Assembly: GCF_000980875.1 (NCBI RefSeq) | Contig: NZ_LAYO01000106.1 | Location: 42,135 to 106,134, forward strand | DNA length: 64,000 nucleotides | Origin: Leucobacter sp. Ag1 | GTDB lineage: Bacteria; Actinomycetota; Actinomycetes; Actinomycetales; Microbacteriaceae | Direction of reading: 5' to 3' | Shown: in pieces, positions 1 through 9,451 of the stretch | How positions within the stretch are numbered: position 1 is the stretch's first letter | How the letters are laid out: each line of letters starts with the position of its first letter | Made by a program: the position numbers and the translations under genes | The notes under the pieces: model-generated | What the model saw: only the letters and a program-made list of their open reading frames with translations | Database searches by the model: none | What the model was told of the DNA's origin: nothing

Positions 1-258
1 CTCGCTGATCCCCTCGGGGACCCGCTGGGAACGGGCCCAGGGCTCGCGGTCGCGGCGGGCGACCCGCTTCACCTGGGCGGTCTCCTCGGCACGCGACTCG
101 GTCAGCACCGCGATCACCGCGGCGCGCTCGTGATCGCGCACGTCGCGGGTCACGAAGCGGAAATCGTCGCCGTGCAGGGTCGGATCGGGCGCGCCGATCT
201 CCTCGCGCTTGGCGGCGTCGCGGGCAGCAGCGTCTGGCGGCAGCAGTTCGTCGTTCAC
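1..258 (-). CDS. accE: acyl-CoA carboxylase epsilon subunit (partial, 3' end outside window)
   Basis: Reading leftward from a GTG at 258, the frame stays open to the window edge (86 codons, no stop). The product starts MNDELLPPDAAA and later carries TESRAEETAQVKRVARRDRE followed by PWARSQRVP. This short, basic, Trp-ending style is typical of the small epsilon subunits that stabilise actinobacterial acyl-CoA carboxylases. A GAAGGA ribosome site lies four bases before the GTG. It starts 13 bases after the stop of the carboxyltransferase gene, so the two are almost certainly one transcript. The family is weakly conserved in sequence, so the call rests largely on size and position. The C-terminus is missing only because the window ends. 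Confidence 0.8.
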   Translation of the reverse strand, partial: MNDELLPPDAAARDAAKREEIGAPDPTLHGDDFRFVTRDVRDHERAAVIAVLTESRAEETAQVKRVARRDREPWARSQRVPEGISE

Positions 259-271
259 GTCGTCCTTCGGT

Positions 272-1882
272 CTAGAGCGGGATGTTGCCGTGCTTCTTGG
301 CGGGCTGCTCGGTGCGCTTGCCGCGCAGTCCGCGGAGCGACTTGATGACCGCCAGGCGGGTGCCCGCGGGCTCGAGCACGTTATCGAGCTCGCCGCGCTC
401 GGCGGCGAGGAACGGGCTCGTCACGTCGGCCGTGTACTTCGCGGTCAGCTCGGTACGCAGCGCCTCGACGTCCTCGCCGCGCTCGGCGGCCGCGGCCAGC
501 TCCTTGCGGTAGAGGATGTTGACGGCGCCGGATCCGCCCATGACGGCGATCTCGGCGGTGGGCCACGCGATGTTGAAGTCGGCGCCCATCTGCTTCGAGC
601 CCATCACGATGTACGCACCGCCGTAGGCCTTGCGCGTGATGATCGTGACGAGGGGAACGGTCGCCTCGGCGTAGGCGTAGAGCAGCTTCGCCCCACGGCG
701 GATCACGCCCTGCAGCTCCTGGTCGGTGCCGGGCAGGTAGCCGGGCACGTCCACGAGGGTGAGGATCGGGATCGAGAACGCGTCGCAGAACCGCACGAAG
801 CGGGCGGCCTTCTCGCTCGCGTCGATGTTGAGCGTGCCTGCCATCTGCGCCGGCTGGTTCGCGACGATGCCGACGGTGCGGCCCTCGACGCGGCCGAAGC
901 CGATCAGCATGTTGGGGGCGAACAGCGGCTGCACCTCGAGGAACTCGCCCGAGTCGAGGATCGCCTCGATGACGACCTTCATGTCGTAGGGCTGGTTCGG
1001 GCTGTCCGGGATGATCGTGTTGAGGCGGCGGTCGACGTCGGTGATCTCGAACGCGGTGTCGCTGTCGTAGACCGGGGCCTCGGCCAGGTTGTTGTCGGGC
1101 AGGTAGCTGATGAGCGACCGCGCGTAGTCGAGCGCGTCGTGCTCGTCGCTCGCGAGGTAGTGCGAGACGCCGCTCGTCTTGTTGTGCGTGAGCGCGCCGC
1201 CCAGCTCCTCGAATCCGACCTCCTCGCCCGTGACGGTCTTGATGACGTCGGGGCCGGTGACGAACATGTGGCTGGTCTGGTCGACCATGATCACGAAGTC
1301 GGTGAGGGCGGGGGAGTAGACCGCGCCGCCGGCCGACGGGCCCATGACGATCGAGATCTGCGGGATGACGCCCGAGCACATGGTGTTCAGGCGGAAGATG
1401 TTCGCGTACTTCGAGAGGGCGACCACGCCCTCCTGGATGCGGGCCCCGCCCGAGTCGAGGATGCCGAGCACGGGGGCGCCGGTCTTGAGGGCGAACTCCA
1501 TCGCCTTGACGATCTTCTCGCCGGCGACCTCGCCGAGCGATCCGCCGAAGGTCGTGAAGTCCTGCGAGTAGACGACGACCTGGCGGCCGTGGATGGTGCC
1601 CGCGCCGGTGACGACGGAGTCGCCGAACGGGCGGCTGTTCTCCATTCCGAAGCCCTGCGTGCGGTGCTTGACGTACTTGTCGAACTCGACGAAGCTGCCC
1701 GGATCGAGCAGCGCGGCGATGCGCTCGCGCGCCGTCATCTTGCCGCGGGGGTGCTGCTTCGCAGCTGCGGCGGCGTCGCGGTCGCCCACGGCCTCCTGGT
1801 ACTTGCGCCGGTGGTCCGCGATGCGCGAGGCGGTCGTGGCGGCCGAGGGCTCGGTGGTCTCGGTGGCGTTCTCTGCAGTCAC
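272..1882 (-). CDS. accD: acyl-CoA carboxylase carboxyltransferase (beta) subunit, propionyl-CoA carboxylase type
   Basis: A 536-residue protein starting at GTG 1882, the usual length of actinobacterial AccD5/PccB proteins. It carries the crotonase-type carboxyltransferase signatures: an N-terminal half with [19 protein letters not shown] and [20 protein letters not shown], the oxyanion-hole stretch [11 protein letters not shown], and a C-terminal half with [30 protein letters not shown] and TRKAYGGAY. The enzyme moves carboxylate from carboxybiotin to an acyl-CoA to make malonyl- or methylmalonyl-CoA in the cytoplasm. It is followed by accE and is divergent from birA, the biotin ligase that charges the complex. 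Sequence alone cannot settle acetyl- versus propionyl-CoA preference. Confidence 0.95.
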   Translation of the reverse strand: MTAENATETTEPSAATTASRIADHRRKYQEAVGDRDAAAAAKQHPRGKMTARERIAALLDPGSFVEFDKYVKHRTQGFGMENSRPFGDSVVTGAGTIHGRQVVVYSQDFTTFGGSLGEVAGEKIVKAMEFALKTGAPVLGILDSGGARIQEGVVALSKYANIFRLNTMCSGVIPQISIVMGPSAGGAVYSPALTDFVIMVDQTSHMFVTGPDVIKTVTGEEVGFEELGGALTHNKTSGVSHYLASDEHDALDYARSLISYLPDNNLAEAPVYDSDTAFEITDVDRRLNTIIPDSPNQPYDMKVVIEAILDSGEFLEVQPLFAPNMLIGFGRVEGRTVGIVANQPAQMAGTLNIDASEKAARFVRFCDAFSIPILTLVDVPGYLPGTDQELQGVIRRGAKLLYAYAEATVPLVTIITRKAYGGAYIVMGSKQMGADFNIAWPTAEIAVMGGSGAVNILYRKELAAAAERGEDVEALRTELTAKYTADVTSPFLAAERGELDNVLEPAGTRLAVIKSLRGLRGKRTEQPAKKHGNIPL

Positions 1883-2004
1883 GGGTGTCAGCCTAGCGCG
1901 CGACCCATGCCGCAGGTTGGAGGAGCGCTCTCAAGGAACCGGCGATTCCGCTGGAGGATTCCTCCATCGGGCGGTGAGGAGGCCGCGCCGCTACGCTCGT
2001 TCGC

Positions 2005-2844
2005 ATGGACCTGCCCCGCACCCGCGCCCTGCTGCCCCGCGTCGAGTGGCGCGAGTCGTCGCCCTCGACCAACGCCGAACTGCGCGAGCTCGTGGCGAGC
2101 GAGCCGGGGCTCCCGAACGGCACGTTGCTCGCGACCACCGATCAGACGGCGGGGCGGGGGCGTCTCGGTCGCGGCTGGGTCACGCCGCCCGGCACGTCGA
2201 TCGCGGCGTCGCTGCTGCTGCGCGGCCCGGGGATCCGCGAGGTCTCGGCCGCGCTCGGGCCGGGCTGGACGCCGCTCATCGCCGGATCCGCGGTGACGGA
2301 CGCGCTGCAGGCCCGCTTCGCCGCGGACTCGGGGCTGCGCGTCGGCGTGAAGTGGCCGAACGACGTGCACGTGCGCGACGAGGAGGACGCGATCGCGGGG
2401 CGCCCGGGACGCAAGCTGTGCGGGATCCTCTGCGAGATGCTGCCCGACGGATCGGTGATCGTCGGCACCGGACTCAACCTGCTGATCCCCGAGTGGGAGC
2501 TGCCCACCGACCGGGCGTCATCGCTGCTGGCGGCCGGCGCCGACGTGGGCGGCGCCGAATCGCTCGACAGCGACGCCGGTCGGCAGCTCGCCGACGAGAT
2601 TCTCGCCGCGGTGACGGGCGGGCTGCTGCGCCTCGTCGAACGTGCCTCGCAGGATCCCGGCGCCGTGCGGGCGCGCGTGCTGCGGCACTCGCTCACGCTC
2701 GGTTCGGAGGTGCGGGTGCACCTGGCCGATCGGGTGATCGACGGCCGAGCCCGCACCCTGTCGGATGACGGCTCGCTCGTGGTCGATCTGCCGACCGGCG
2801 GCGAACTCGTCGTGTCGGCTGGCGACGTGGAGCACCTGCGGTAG
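2005..2844 (+). CDS. birA: biotin--[acetyl-CoA-carboxylase] ligase
   Basis: A 279-residue group I biotin protein ligase without the N-terminal DNA-binding domain seen in E. coli BirA. The substrate-recognition segment SPSTNAELRELV opens the domain, followed by the biotinyl-AMP loop TAGRGRLGRGW and then VGVKWPNDVHV and KLCGILCEM. A small SH3-like C-terminal domain follows (GSEVRVHLADRVIDGRA). It attaches biotin to the carrier domain of acyl-CoA carboxylase, and it is divergent from accD-accE. A TACGCT -10-like hexamer ends eight bases before the ATG (1992-1997), so the mRNA may be leaderless. The ATG at 2005 fits the conserved N-terminus. Confidence 0.95.
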   Translation: MDLPRTRALLPRVEWRESSPSTNAELRELVASEPGLPNGTLLATTDQTAGRGRLGRGWVTPPGTSIAASLLLRGPGIREVSAALGPGWTPLIAGSAVTDALQARFAADSGLRVGVKWPNDVHVRDEEDAIAGRPGRKLCGILCEMLPDGSVIVGTGLNLLIPEWELPTDRASSLLAAGADVGGAESLDSDAGRQLADEILAAVTGGLLRLVERASQDPGAVRARVLRHSLTLGSEVRVHLADRVIDGRARTLSDDGSLVVDLPTGGELVVSAGDVEHLR

Positions 2845-2890
2845 ATCGACCGCGCCCGCCGGTCGGGCGCGTTCGCTCGATCAGCGGATC

Positions 2891-2980
2891 CCGTCATCCT
2901 GCGCGACGGAGGAGTCGCAGGATCCTGCGACTCGCAAGCTCGCGCAGGATGACGGAGGTGCGATTCGCGCAGGATGACGG
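2891..2980. repeat. intergenic dyad repeat with three GCGCAGGATGAC-type units
   Basis: Two 16-base inverted arms (2891-2906 and 2940-2955) enclose a perfect 20-base palindrome (2913-2932). A third copy of the TCGCGCAGGATGACGG unit follows in direct orientation (2965-2980). It sits between the convergent birA and permease genes, so it may end transcription from both sides. Its modular build also resembles REP/BIME-like elements that recur in many genomes. Only this copy is in the window. Confidence 0.6.
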
Positions 2981-2992
2981 GTCCGGAACCGC

Positions 2993-4432
2993 CTAGCGGT
3001 TCGGCTCCAGCGGGAACTCGTCGCCGAGCTGGTCGATCTGCTCGGTGGTCGGCTCTCCCTCCGAGAAGTCCATCTTCGGCACGGGCTTGCGGAAGCCGCC
3101 GGTCACGATCGCGATGATGATCACGCCGACCACGAGCCAGATGGCGCCCACGAGCCAGGTGAGGGCCTGCAGCGAGGTCCACAGCCAGATGGTCAGCACG
3201 AAGCCGATCACGGGCATCACGAGGTAGCGGATCCACTTCCAGAATCCGAACTGCTCGCGGCGGCCGCCCTTGGGGAACACGTAGGTGCGGATCACCGAGA
3301 GGTTCACGAGGGCGAACGCGGCCAGCGCGCCGAAGCTGATCATGAACGCGACGGTGTCGAGCGACAGGAACAGTGCCGACAGGGCGAAGATCGAGACCAC
3401 GCACGCGGCGACGATCGGGGTGCCGAAGCGGCGGTGCAGTCGCGCGAGCGGCTTCGGCAGCATGCCGTCGCGGCCCATCGCGTAGAGGATGCGCGAGACG
3501 GAGACCTGGCCGGTCATGCCGGAGCCGAACGCGCCGACCACGTAGATCGCCACGAAGAACGCGGTGAACCAGCTGACGCCGAAGCTGTCCATGACCGTGG
3601 TGCCGGCGGCGTCGATCTGCTCCTTGTTGAGGGTCGACCAGTCCGGGTTGAAGGCGAGCGCGCCCGACCACGAGACGAGGATGAAGAAGAAGCCGCCGAC
3701 CAGGGTCGAGAGCAGGATCGCGCGCGGGATGTCCTTGCGGGGGCGCTTCGCTTCCTCGGACAGGGTCGAGACCGCGTCGAAGCCGAGGAACGAGAGCGCG
3801 AGCACCGCGGCGCCGGACGCGATGGCGCCGATGCCGCCCTCGCCGAAGGTGAAGGGATCGATGAGCCCGACCGACTGGTCGCCGCCCAGGTACTCCTTGA
3901 ACGCGAGCGCCATGAACACGACCACGAGCACCACCGACAGCGCGATGATCACGAAGTTCACCTTGTTGACGAGGTTGATGCCCAGGATGTTGAACAGCAG
4001 CACGAGCAGCAGCGACGCGAGGGTGAAGACCCACACCGGAACCGCGGGGAACTGCGTGTTCAGGTAGATGCCGATGAGCATGAAGTTGATCATCGGGATG
4101 AAGAGGTAGTCGAGCAGCATGACCCAGCCGGTGAGGAAGCCGATGGCCCCGCCGAAGGACTGCTGGGTGTAGGTGTACGCGGATCCCGCGACCGGGTAGC
4201 GGCGCACCATGGCGCCGTAGCTCGCCGCGGTGAAGAGCATGGTGACGACGGCGACCACGTAGGCCGCGGGCAGGTGGCCGTCGGTCACCTGGTTCACGAT
4301 GCCGTAGGTGGTGAACACCGTGATGACCGTCATGTAGGTCACGCCGAAGAGCGTGAGGCCGGTCAGGCCGAGGGCGCGCTTGAGGTGCGGGCCGCCCGTT
4401 GTGCTGGTGGACACGGTTGCTGGATCGGACAC
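2993..4432 (-). CDS. APC-family amino acid permease
   Basis: A 479-residue polytopic membrane protein of the amino acid-polyamine-organocation superfamily. TM1 (GLTGLTLFGVTYMTVITVF) precedes a segment leading to the conserved VRRYPVAGSAYTYTQQSFGG region, and the loop SFLGFDAVSTLSEEAKRPRKD is the classic permease motif. About 12 hydrophobic segments can be drawn. The start is GTG 4432, preceded by an AAAGGAG ribosome site; a longer open frame upstream lacks permease features. It likely imports an amino acid or related amine across the cytoplasmic membrane. The substrate cannot be read from sequence. It lies just downstream of an amidohydrolase on the same strand, so the two may be co-expressed. 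Confidence 0.88.
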   Translation of the reverse strand: MSDPATVSTSTTGGPHLKRALGLTGLTLFGVTYMTVITVFTTYGIVNQVTDGHLPAAYVVAVVTMLFTAASYGAMVRRYPVAGSAYTYTQQSFGGAIGFLTGWVMLLDYLFIPMINFMLIGIYLNTQFPAVPVWVFTLASLLLVLLFNILGINLVNKVNFVIIALSVVLVVVFMALAFKEYLGGDQSVGLIDPFTFGEGGIGAIASGAAVLALSFLGFDAVSTLSEEAKRPRKDIPRAILLSTLVGGFFFILVSWSGALAFNPDWSTLNKEQIDAAGTTVMDSFGVSWFTAFFVAIYVVGAFGSGMTGQVSVSRILYAMGRDGMLPKPLARLHRRFGTPIVAACVVSIFALSALFLSLDTVAFMISFGALAAFALVNLSVIRTYVFPKGGRREQFGFWKWIRYLVMPVIGFVLTIWLWTSLQALTWLVGAIWLVVGVIIIAIVTGGFRKPVPKMDFSEGEPTTEQIDQLGDEFPLEPNR

Positions 4433-4476
4433 GGGTTTTCTCCTTTGAAAAGGTCCGGATGGGGTGCCTGGGCGCC

Positions 4477-6108
4477 CTAGGAGGATGATCCCACGAAGGT
4501 CGCACGACCCGCGAGCCACGTGCCGCGGATCGTGATCTCGGGGATCCGGTTCGGGTCGACCGCGAGCGGGTTCTCCGAGAGCCAGACGAGGTCGGCGGTC
4601 ATGCCGACGTCGAGGGTGCCGCGGTCGGTCGCGAGCGCCTGGCGGGCGATCCCTCGGGTGTAGGCGGCGTACGCCTCCCCGGCGGAGACGCGCTCCTCGG
4701 GCAGCCACGATTCCGCGTCGGGTTCGAGGTGGCTGTGCCGGGTGATCGCGGTCGAGATCGCGGGGCGCCAGTCCTTCGTGGTGACGGGCCAGTCGCTGCC
4801 GAACGAGACGGTCGCGCCGCCGCGCAGCACCGAGCCGATGAGGTACTGCCAGCCCTCGCGGTCGTGCCCGATGTGCGGGATCGTGAGCGACTCCATCACG
4901 GCGTCGCACTGCGCCCAGTAGGGCTCGAAGTTCGCGATGATCCCGATCGCGGCGAAGCGCTCGGCGTCGCCGGGGGCGAGCATCGCGACGTGCGCGATCA
5001 CGTGGTGCCGTTCGCGCGCCGGATCCCGCGCCTGCGCGGCCTCGAGCGCGTCGAGCGCCGATCGCACCGCGGCGTCGCCGATCGCGTGCAGGTGCAGCTG
5101 GAACCCGAGCGCGTCGAACGCGGCGGTGGCCGCCCGCAGCTCGGCCTCATCCCAGTTGGGCAGGCCGCGGTCGTCGGGGCGGTCGGCGTAGGGGTCGGTC
5201 AGCGCCGCCGTGTGGTTCTCGATCACACCGTCGACGAAGACCTTGATCGTCTCGGCGCTCAGCCGCGGGTGCGCGAGTGCGCGGATCTCGTCGCGGATCG
5301 CGGCGAACTCGTCGAGCTGCTCGCGCCAGTGCATCGGGTCGGCGCGCAGCGCCAGGTTGACCCGGGTGTGCAGGCGGTCCTCGCGCACTGCGGCGCGGTA
5401 GGTCTCGACATCTCCCGCGTCGACCCAGGCGTCCTGGATCCACGTGGTGCCCTGCTCGGCGTAGGAGCGGGTCGCGGCCTCGATCGCGTCGACCCGGGCC
5501 TCGAGCGAGAACCCGGGCACCACGTTCGCGAGGAAGTCGTTGGCCGCCGCCTCCTGCAGGGTGCCGAGCGGGCTCCCGTCCTCGCGGCGCACGATGCGGC
5601 CGAGGTGCGGATCCGGAGTGTCGGCGGTGATGCCGCCGGCCGCGAGGGCCGCGGTGTTCACCCAGGCGGTGTGGTAGTCCCAAGCGCGCAGCACGGTCGG
5701 GGTGTCGCCCGTGACCTCGTCGAGCCAGCGGGCATCGAAGCGGCCGCCGGGGGCGAAGGTGGCGTCGTAGCTCGCGCCGACGATCCACTCGGCCTCGGGG
5801 TTCTCGGCCTTCCACTCGGCGACGGCGCGGAGGATCCCGTCGAGATCGCTCGCCGCGCGCACGGCCGGCCCGGCCGCTTCGAGGCCGCCGAGCACGGGGT
5901 GGGCGTGCCCGTCGCCGAGCGCGGGGGCCAGGGTGCCGCCGGCGAGGTCGACGACCTCGGTGCCGGGCTCCTGAGCGAGCGCGCGCGCCTCGGCTCCGTG
6001 GGCGACCACGCGGCCGTCGCGCACGGCGAGCGCGTCGCTCGTCTCGGCAGGTTCGGTCGCTGGCGCCGGGTCGATGATCACGGTGCCACCGGTGAAAACG
6101 GTCGTCAT
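4477..6108 (-). CDS. YtcJ-like metal-dependent amidohydrolase
   Basis: A 543-residue amidohydrolase-3 family protein. The N-terminal beta sandwich (FTGGTVIIDPAP) leads into GDGHAHPVLGG, the HxH metal-binding strand. Later residues fit the TIM barrel: the IKVFVDGVIENHTAAL stretch, FQLHLHAIGDAAVRSALDAL, HVIAHV and SFGSDWPVTTKDWRP with the catalytic Asp. Such enzymes hydrolyse amide or carbamate bonds in small molecules. The start at ATG 6108 follows AAGGACGCAGCAG; an upstream in-frame ATG at 6156 adds an unconserved extension. It is divergent from a TetR regulator whose product may control it and the downstream permease. The substrate is unknown. Confidence 0.88.
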   Translation of the reverse strand: MTTVFTGGTVIIDPAPATEPAETSDALAVRDGRVVAHGAEARALAQEPGTEVVDLAGGTLAPALGDGHAHPVLGGLEAAGPAVRAASDLDGILRAVAEWKAENPEAEWIVGASYDATFAPGGRFDARWLDEVTGDTPTVLRAWDYHTAWVNTAALAAGGITADTPDPHLGRIVRREDGSPLGTLQEAAANDFLANVVPGFSLEARVDAIEAATRSYAEQGTTWIQDAWVDAGDVETYRAAVREDRLHTRVNLALRADPMHWREQLDEFAAIRDEIRALAHPRLSAETIKVFVDGVIENHTAALTDPYADRPDDRGLPNWDEAELRAATAAFDALGFQLHLHAIGDAAVRSALDALEAAQARDPARERHHVIAHVAMLAPGDAERFAAIGIIANFEPYWAQCDAVMESLTIPHIGHDREGWQYLIGSVLRGGATVSFGSDWPVTTKDWRPAISTAITRHSHLEPDAESWLPEERVSAGEAYAAYTRGIARQALATDRGTLDVGMTADLVWLSENPLAVDPNRIPEITIRGTWLAGRATFVGSSS

Positions 6109-6302
6109 CTGCTGCGTCCTTGCTGCTGAGGGGTGATCCGGCCGCTCGAGGTGCACGCGCGGTGCGGGCCGCGAGCGGTAGTGCCAAAATGAACAGGGTT
6201 CGTTTGAGTGCTGGGCAAGAGAATAGTACGAATGCCGTGCGGATGCGAATGAGTTTTGCGATCCGGCTCGACCAGGGCCAGGATGAACCCGGGGAGGCGA
6301 AG

Positions 6303-7031
6303 ATGACGACGACCGCGGACGAGGGCGACCGCGCCGGCACCGGTGGGCGTACGGGGCCGTCGCGCCGTCGCGCGGGTCGTCCCGCGCAGGGGATCCTCTC
6401 GCGTCGGCTCATCTTCGAGACCGCGCTGCGCCTCGTGGATCGCGGCGGAGCGGAGGCCGCCGGGATCCGGGCGGTCGCGAAGGAGCTCGGCGTGCAGCCC
6501 TCCGCGCTCTACAACCACGTCGACGGGTATCCCGACCTGGTCGCCGGGATGCGCGAGCTCATCAGTGACCGGATCCCGCTCGACATGTTTGATCGCAGCC
6601 CGTGGGACGAGGCGCTCGTCGAGTGGTCGGGGCACTACCGCGACACGTTCGCGGCGCATCCGTCGACCGTCGCGCTGCTCGCCGTGCTGCCGCTCGCCGA
6701 GGAATCCTCGACGACGCTCATGTACGACGGCGTGATCCGTGCGCTCGTGCGGGCCGGTTGGCCCGAGGAGCGGGTGCTGATCCTGCTCGTCGCGCTCGAA
6801 TCGTTCATCCTGGGATCCGCGCTCGACCTCGGTGCCGACGAGCAGATGCTCGATCCCGGCCCCCGTGAGGACGTGCCGGTCTTCACCTCGGTCTACCGGG
6901 CCCGTGCCGCGATGCTCGCCGCGAAGCGGCAGAGCACGGCCGACGCCTCCTTCGAGTTCGGCCTGCGGGCCATGCTCACCGGCTTCCGCGCGGAGTTCGA
7001 GTCGCTGCGAGGCGACGGCGCCGACGCCTGA
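6303..7031 (+). CDS. TetR-family transcriptional regulator
   Basis: A 242-residue repressor-type protein. After a charged N-terminus, residues about 40-90 form the TetR helix-turn-helix (ILSRRLIFETALRLVDRGG, then IRAVAKELGVQPSALYNHVD). The long C-terminal half is an all-helical ligand and dimer domain resembling TetR_C. The ATG at 6303 is preceded by GGGGAGGCGAAG, a strong ribosome site; the frame is open upstream but unconserved. It is divergent from the amidohydrolase-permease pair, with a 194-base shared control region, so local autoregulation and control of those genes is the natural guess. No clear operator palindrome was found there. Confidence 0.88.
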   Translation: MTTTADEGDRAGTGGRTGPSRRRAGRPAQGILSRRLIFETALRLVDRGGAEAAGIRAVAKELGVQPSALYNHVDGYPDLVAGMRELISDRIPLDMFDRSPWDEALVEWSGHYRDTFAAHPSTVALLAVLPLAEESSTTLMYDGVIRALVRAGWPEERVLILLVALESFILGSALDLGADEQMLDPGPREDVPVFTSVYRARAAMLAAKRQSTADASFEFGLRAMLTGFRAEFESLRGDGADA

Positions 7032-7037
7032 TCCCGC

Positions 7038-7922
7038 CTAGCGGAAGATGATGGTGCGGTCGCCGTCGGCGAGGATCCGGTTCTCGGCGAACCACGTCAC
7101 CGCGCGGCGCAGCGTGCGCGCCTCGCCGTCCTGGCCGAGCTGCATGAGCTCCTGCGGGGAGTACGCGTGGTCGACGCGGGTGACATCCTGCTCGATGATC
7201 GGGCCCTCGTCGAGATCGGTCGTGACGAAGTGCGCGGTCGCGCCGATCAGCTTCACGCCGCGCTGGTGCGCCTGACGGTAGGGGTTCGCGCCCTTGAAGC
7301 CGGGCAGGAACGAGTGGTGGATGTTGATCGCGCGGCCCGCGAGCGCCTCGCACAGCTCGGGCGACAGGATCTGCATGTAGCGGGCGAGCACGACGAGCTC
7401 GATGTCCTGCTCCTCGACGACCTCGAGCACGCGGCGCTCGAACGCCGCCTTATCGTCGGCGCCGGCGACCGGGCGGTGCTCGAACGGCACCCCGTAGAAA
7501 TCGGCGATGTCTCGCACGGTCTCGTGGTTCGACAGGATCAGCGGCACCTCGATGGGCAGCTGGCCGCCGCGCTGGCGGTAGAGCAGATCGTTGACGCAGT
7601 GGGTCGCGGTCGACGCGAGGATCAGGGTGCGCACGGGGCGCCCGACCACGTCGAGGCGCCAGGTCATGTGGTAGCGCTCGGTCACGGGCGCGAGCGCCTG
7701 CTCGAAGCGCGCCTCGAAGGTCTCGGGCTGGGCCACGGCCTCCACCTGCAGGCGCATGAAGAAGCGACCGGTGTCGTGGCTCGCGAACTGCTGGCTCTCA
7801 GCGATGTTGCCGCCCGCCGCGACGATCGCGCCGCTGATCGCGTGCACGATTCCCGGTCCGTCGATGCAGCTGAGGGTGAGCACCCACTGGGTGCCGGAGG
7901 AGTCCGTCGCGATCGTGTTCAC
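7038..7922 (-). CDS. purU: formyltetrahydrofolate deformylase
   Basis: A 294-residue enzyme with an N-terminal ACT domain (WVLTLSCIDGPGIVHAISG) and a C-terminal formyl-transferase-like domain (VNDLLYRQRGGQLPIEVPLILSNHE, then LARYMQILSPELCEAL, INIHHSFLPGFKGANPY and GATAHFVTTDLDEGPIIEQD). The INIHHSFLP histidine and the downstream Asp are the catalytic residues of the family. It hydrolyses 10-formyl-THF to formate and THF. The GTG at 7922 is favoured; a TTG three codons upstream (7931) is possible. It is divergent from glyA-folD, so three folate one-carbon enzymes cluster here. The last codons nearly abut the convergent TetR gene. Confidence 0.95.
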   Translation of the reverse strand: MNTIATDSSGTQWVLTLSCIDGPGIVHAISGAIVAAGGNIAESQQFASHDTGRFFMRLQVEAVAQPETFEARFEQALAPVTERYHMTWRLDVVGRPVRTLILASTATHCVNDLLYRQRGGQLPIEVPLILSNHETVRDIADFYGVPFEHRPVAGADDKAAFERRVLEVVEEQDIELVVLARYMQILSPELCEALAGRAINIHHSFLPGFKGANPYRQAHQRGVKLIGATAHFVTTDLDEGPIIEQDVTRVDHAYSPQELMQLGQDGEARTLRRAVTWFAENRILADGDRTIIFR

Positions 7923-8030
7923 GGGGTCCAAGGGTACTGGATCCGCGGACCCGTCCGCGGGCCGCGCTCCACCGGTGACCGCGTGTGACCGGCGGCGTTC
8001 CGTTCCGAGCCCGGATTGCTACACTGTCGA

Positions 8031-8106
8031 ACGTCGTGACTGGCGTGCAGATGGGACACCATCGGGAAACGACACCCCCTCTCGGAACGGCCGCTCGCCT
8101 GGGTCG
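8031..8106 (+). promoter_or_regulatory. ZTP (pfl motif) riboswitch upstream of glyA-folD
   Basis: The leader has the hallmarks of the pfl/ZTP aptamer in order: CGTCGTGACTGGCG (from 8032), a short hairpin ending GGGACACCATCGGGAAACGAC, a variable linker, and the second conserved strand CCGCTCGCCTGGGT (to about 8104). A TACACT -10 box (8020-8025) puts the transcript start just before the motif. ZTP signals 10-formyl-THF shortage, and the genes downstream (glyA, folD) supply one-carbon folates, which is the known context of this class. About 60 bases separate the aptamer from the glyA start. The expression platform was not resolved; a transcriptional or translational mechanism is possible. Confidence 0.85.
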
Positions 8107-8164
8107 AAAAACCGAACCGATGTCTTCCGCGCGCGCGGAACGAGAACACCGAGGAGTACACCGG

Positions 8165-9448
8165 ATGTCGAACCAGTCAGCCTTCTTCAACGAGCCGCTC
8201 GAGGTCGTCGACCCCGAGATCGCGGAGGTCCTGAAGAACGAGCTCGGCCGCCAGCGCGGCACGCTCGAGATGATCGCGAGCGAGAACTTCGTTCCCCGCG
8301 CGGTGCTCGAGTCCCAGGGCTCCGTGCTCACCAACAAGTACGCCGAGGGCTACCCGGGCCGCCGCTACTACGGCGGCTGCGAGTTCGTCGACGTCGCCGA
8401 GGAGCTCGCGCGCGAGCGCGCCAAGAGCCTGTTCGGAGCGAAGTACGCGAACGTGCAGCCCCACTCGGGCGCATCGGCCAACGCCGCGGTGCTGTCGGCC
8501 ATCGCGGAGCCGGGCGACACGATCCTCGGCCTCGAGCTGTCCCACGGCGGACACCTCACCCACGGCATGAAACTGAACTTCTCGGGCAAGCTCTACAACG
8601 TCGTGCACTACGGCGTCGACCCCGAGACATTCCTCATCGACATGGACGTCGTGCGCGAGAAGGCGCTCGAGCACAAGCCCAAGGTCATCATCGCCGGCTG
8701 GTCGGCGTACCCCCGCACCCTCGACTTCGCGAAGTTCCGCGAGATCGCGGACGAGGTCGGCGCGACCCTCTGGGTCGACATGGCTCACTTCGCGGGCCTC
8801 GTCGCCGCGGGCCTCTACCCGAGCCCGGTGCCGCACGCGCACGTCGTGTCGTCGACCGTGCACAAGACCATCGGCGGTCCCCGCTCCGGCTTCATCCTCA
8901 CGAACGACCTCGAGCTCTTCAAGAAGCTCAACTCGAACGTGTTCCCCGGCCAGCAGGGCGGCCCGCTCATGCACGTGATCGCCGCGAAGGCGACCGCGTT
9001 CAAGCTCGCGGCGACCGATGAGTTCAAGGAGCGCCAGGTGCGCACCCTCTCGGGCGCGAAGCTCGTCGCGGACGCGCTCACCAGCGAGGCCTCGAAGGCC
9101 GCGGGCGTCGACGTGCTCACCGGCGGCACCGACGTGCACCTCGTGCTCGCCGACCTGCGCAACTCGGAGCTCGACGGCCAGCAGGCGGAGGACGCGCTGC
9201 ACGCCGTCGGCATCACCGTCAACCGCAACGCGGTACCCTTCGACCCGCGCCCGCCGATGGTCACCAGCGGCCTCCGTATCGGCACGCCCGCCCTCGCGAC
9301 CCGCGGCTTCGGCGACGTCGAGTTCGCCGAGGTGGCCGACATCATCGCCCTCACCCTGCAGCAGACGGGTGACGTCGAGGCGCTCAAGGCGCGCGTGACG
9401 GCGCTCGCCGACGCGTTCCCGCTGTACCCCGGCCTCGAGGAGTGGTGA
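8165..9448 (+). CDS. glyA: serine hydroxymethyltransferase
   Basis: A 427-residue PLP enzyme of standard length. Visible signatures are [37 protein letters not shown], the PLP-contacting [16 protein letters not shown], and [15 protein letters not shown], whose Lys forms the internal aldimine. The C-terminal domain carries [14 protein letters not shown]. It converts serine and THF to glycine and 5,10-methylene-THF. The ATG at 8165 is chosen because the family begins shortly before [17 protein letters not shown]; the frame is open further upstream, but that stretch is the riboswitch. folD follows immediately. Confidence 0.97.
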   Translation: MSNQSAFFNEPLEVVDPEIAEVLKNELGRQRGTLEMIASENFVPRAVLESQGSVLTNKYAEGYPGRRYYGGCEFVDVAEELARERAKSLFGAKYANVQPHSGASANAAVLSAIAEPGDTILGLELSHGGHLTHGMKLNFSGKLYNVVHYGVDPETFLIDMDVVREKALEHKPKVIIAGWSAYPRTLDFAKFREIADEVGATLWVDMAHFAGLVAAGLYPSPVPHAHVVSSTVHKTIGGPRSGFILTNDLELFKKLNSNVFPGQQGGPLMHVIAAKATAFKLAATDEFKERQVRTLSGAKLVADALTSEASKAAGVDVLTGGTDVHLVLADLRNSELDGQQAEDALHAVGITVNRNAVPFDPRPPMVTSGLRIGTPALATRGFGDVEFAEVADIIALTLQQTGDVEALKARVTALADAFPLYPGLEEW

Positions 9449-9451
9449 TCC

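Noticed and set aside
209..2296. Long plus-strand open frame of 695 codons opposite accD
   Set aside because: It is a shadow of the high-GC accD gene. It has an Arg/Val/Asp-rich composition, no family features, and conflicts with a clear carboxyltransferase.
2142..4505. 787-codon minus-strand frame overlapping the permease and birA
   Set aside because: Arg/His/Pro-rich shadow of two well-supported genes in other frames.
7985..8164. N-terminal extension of GlyA
   Set aside because: The stretch in frame with glyA is the ZTP riboswitch leader and has no conserved protein sequence.
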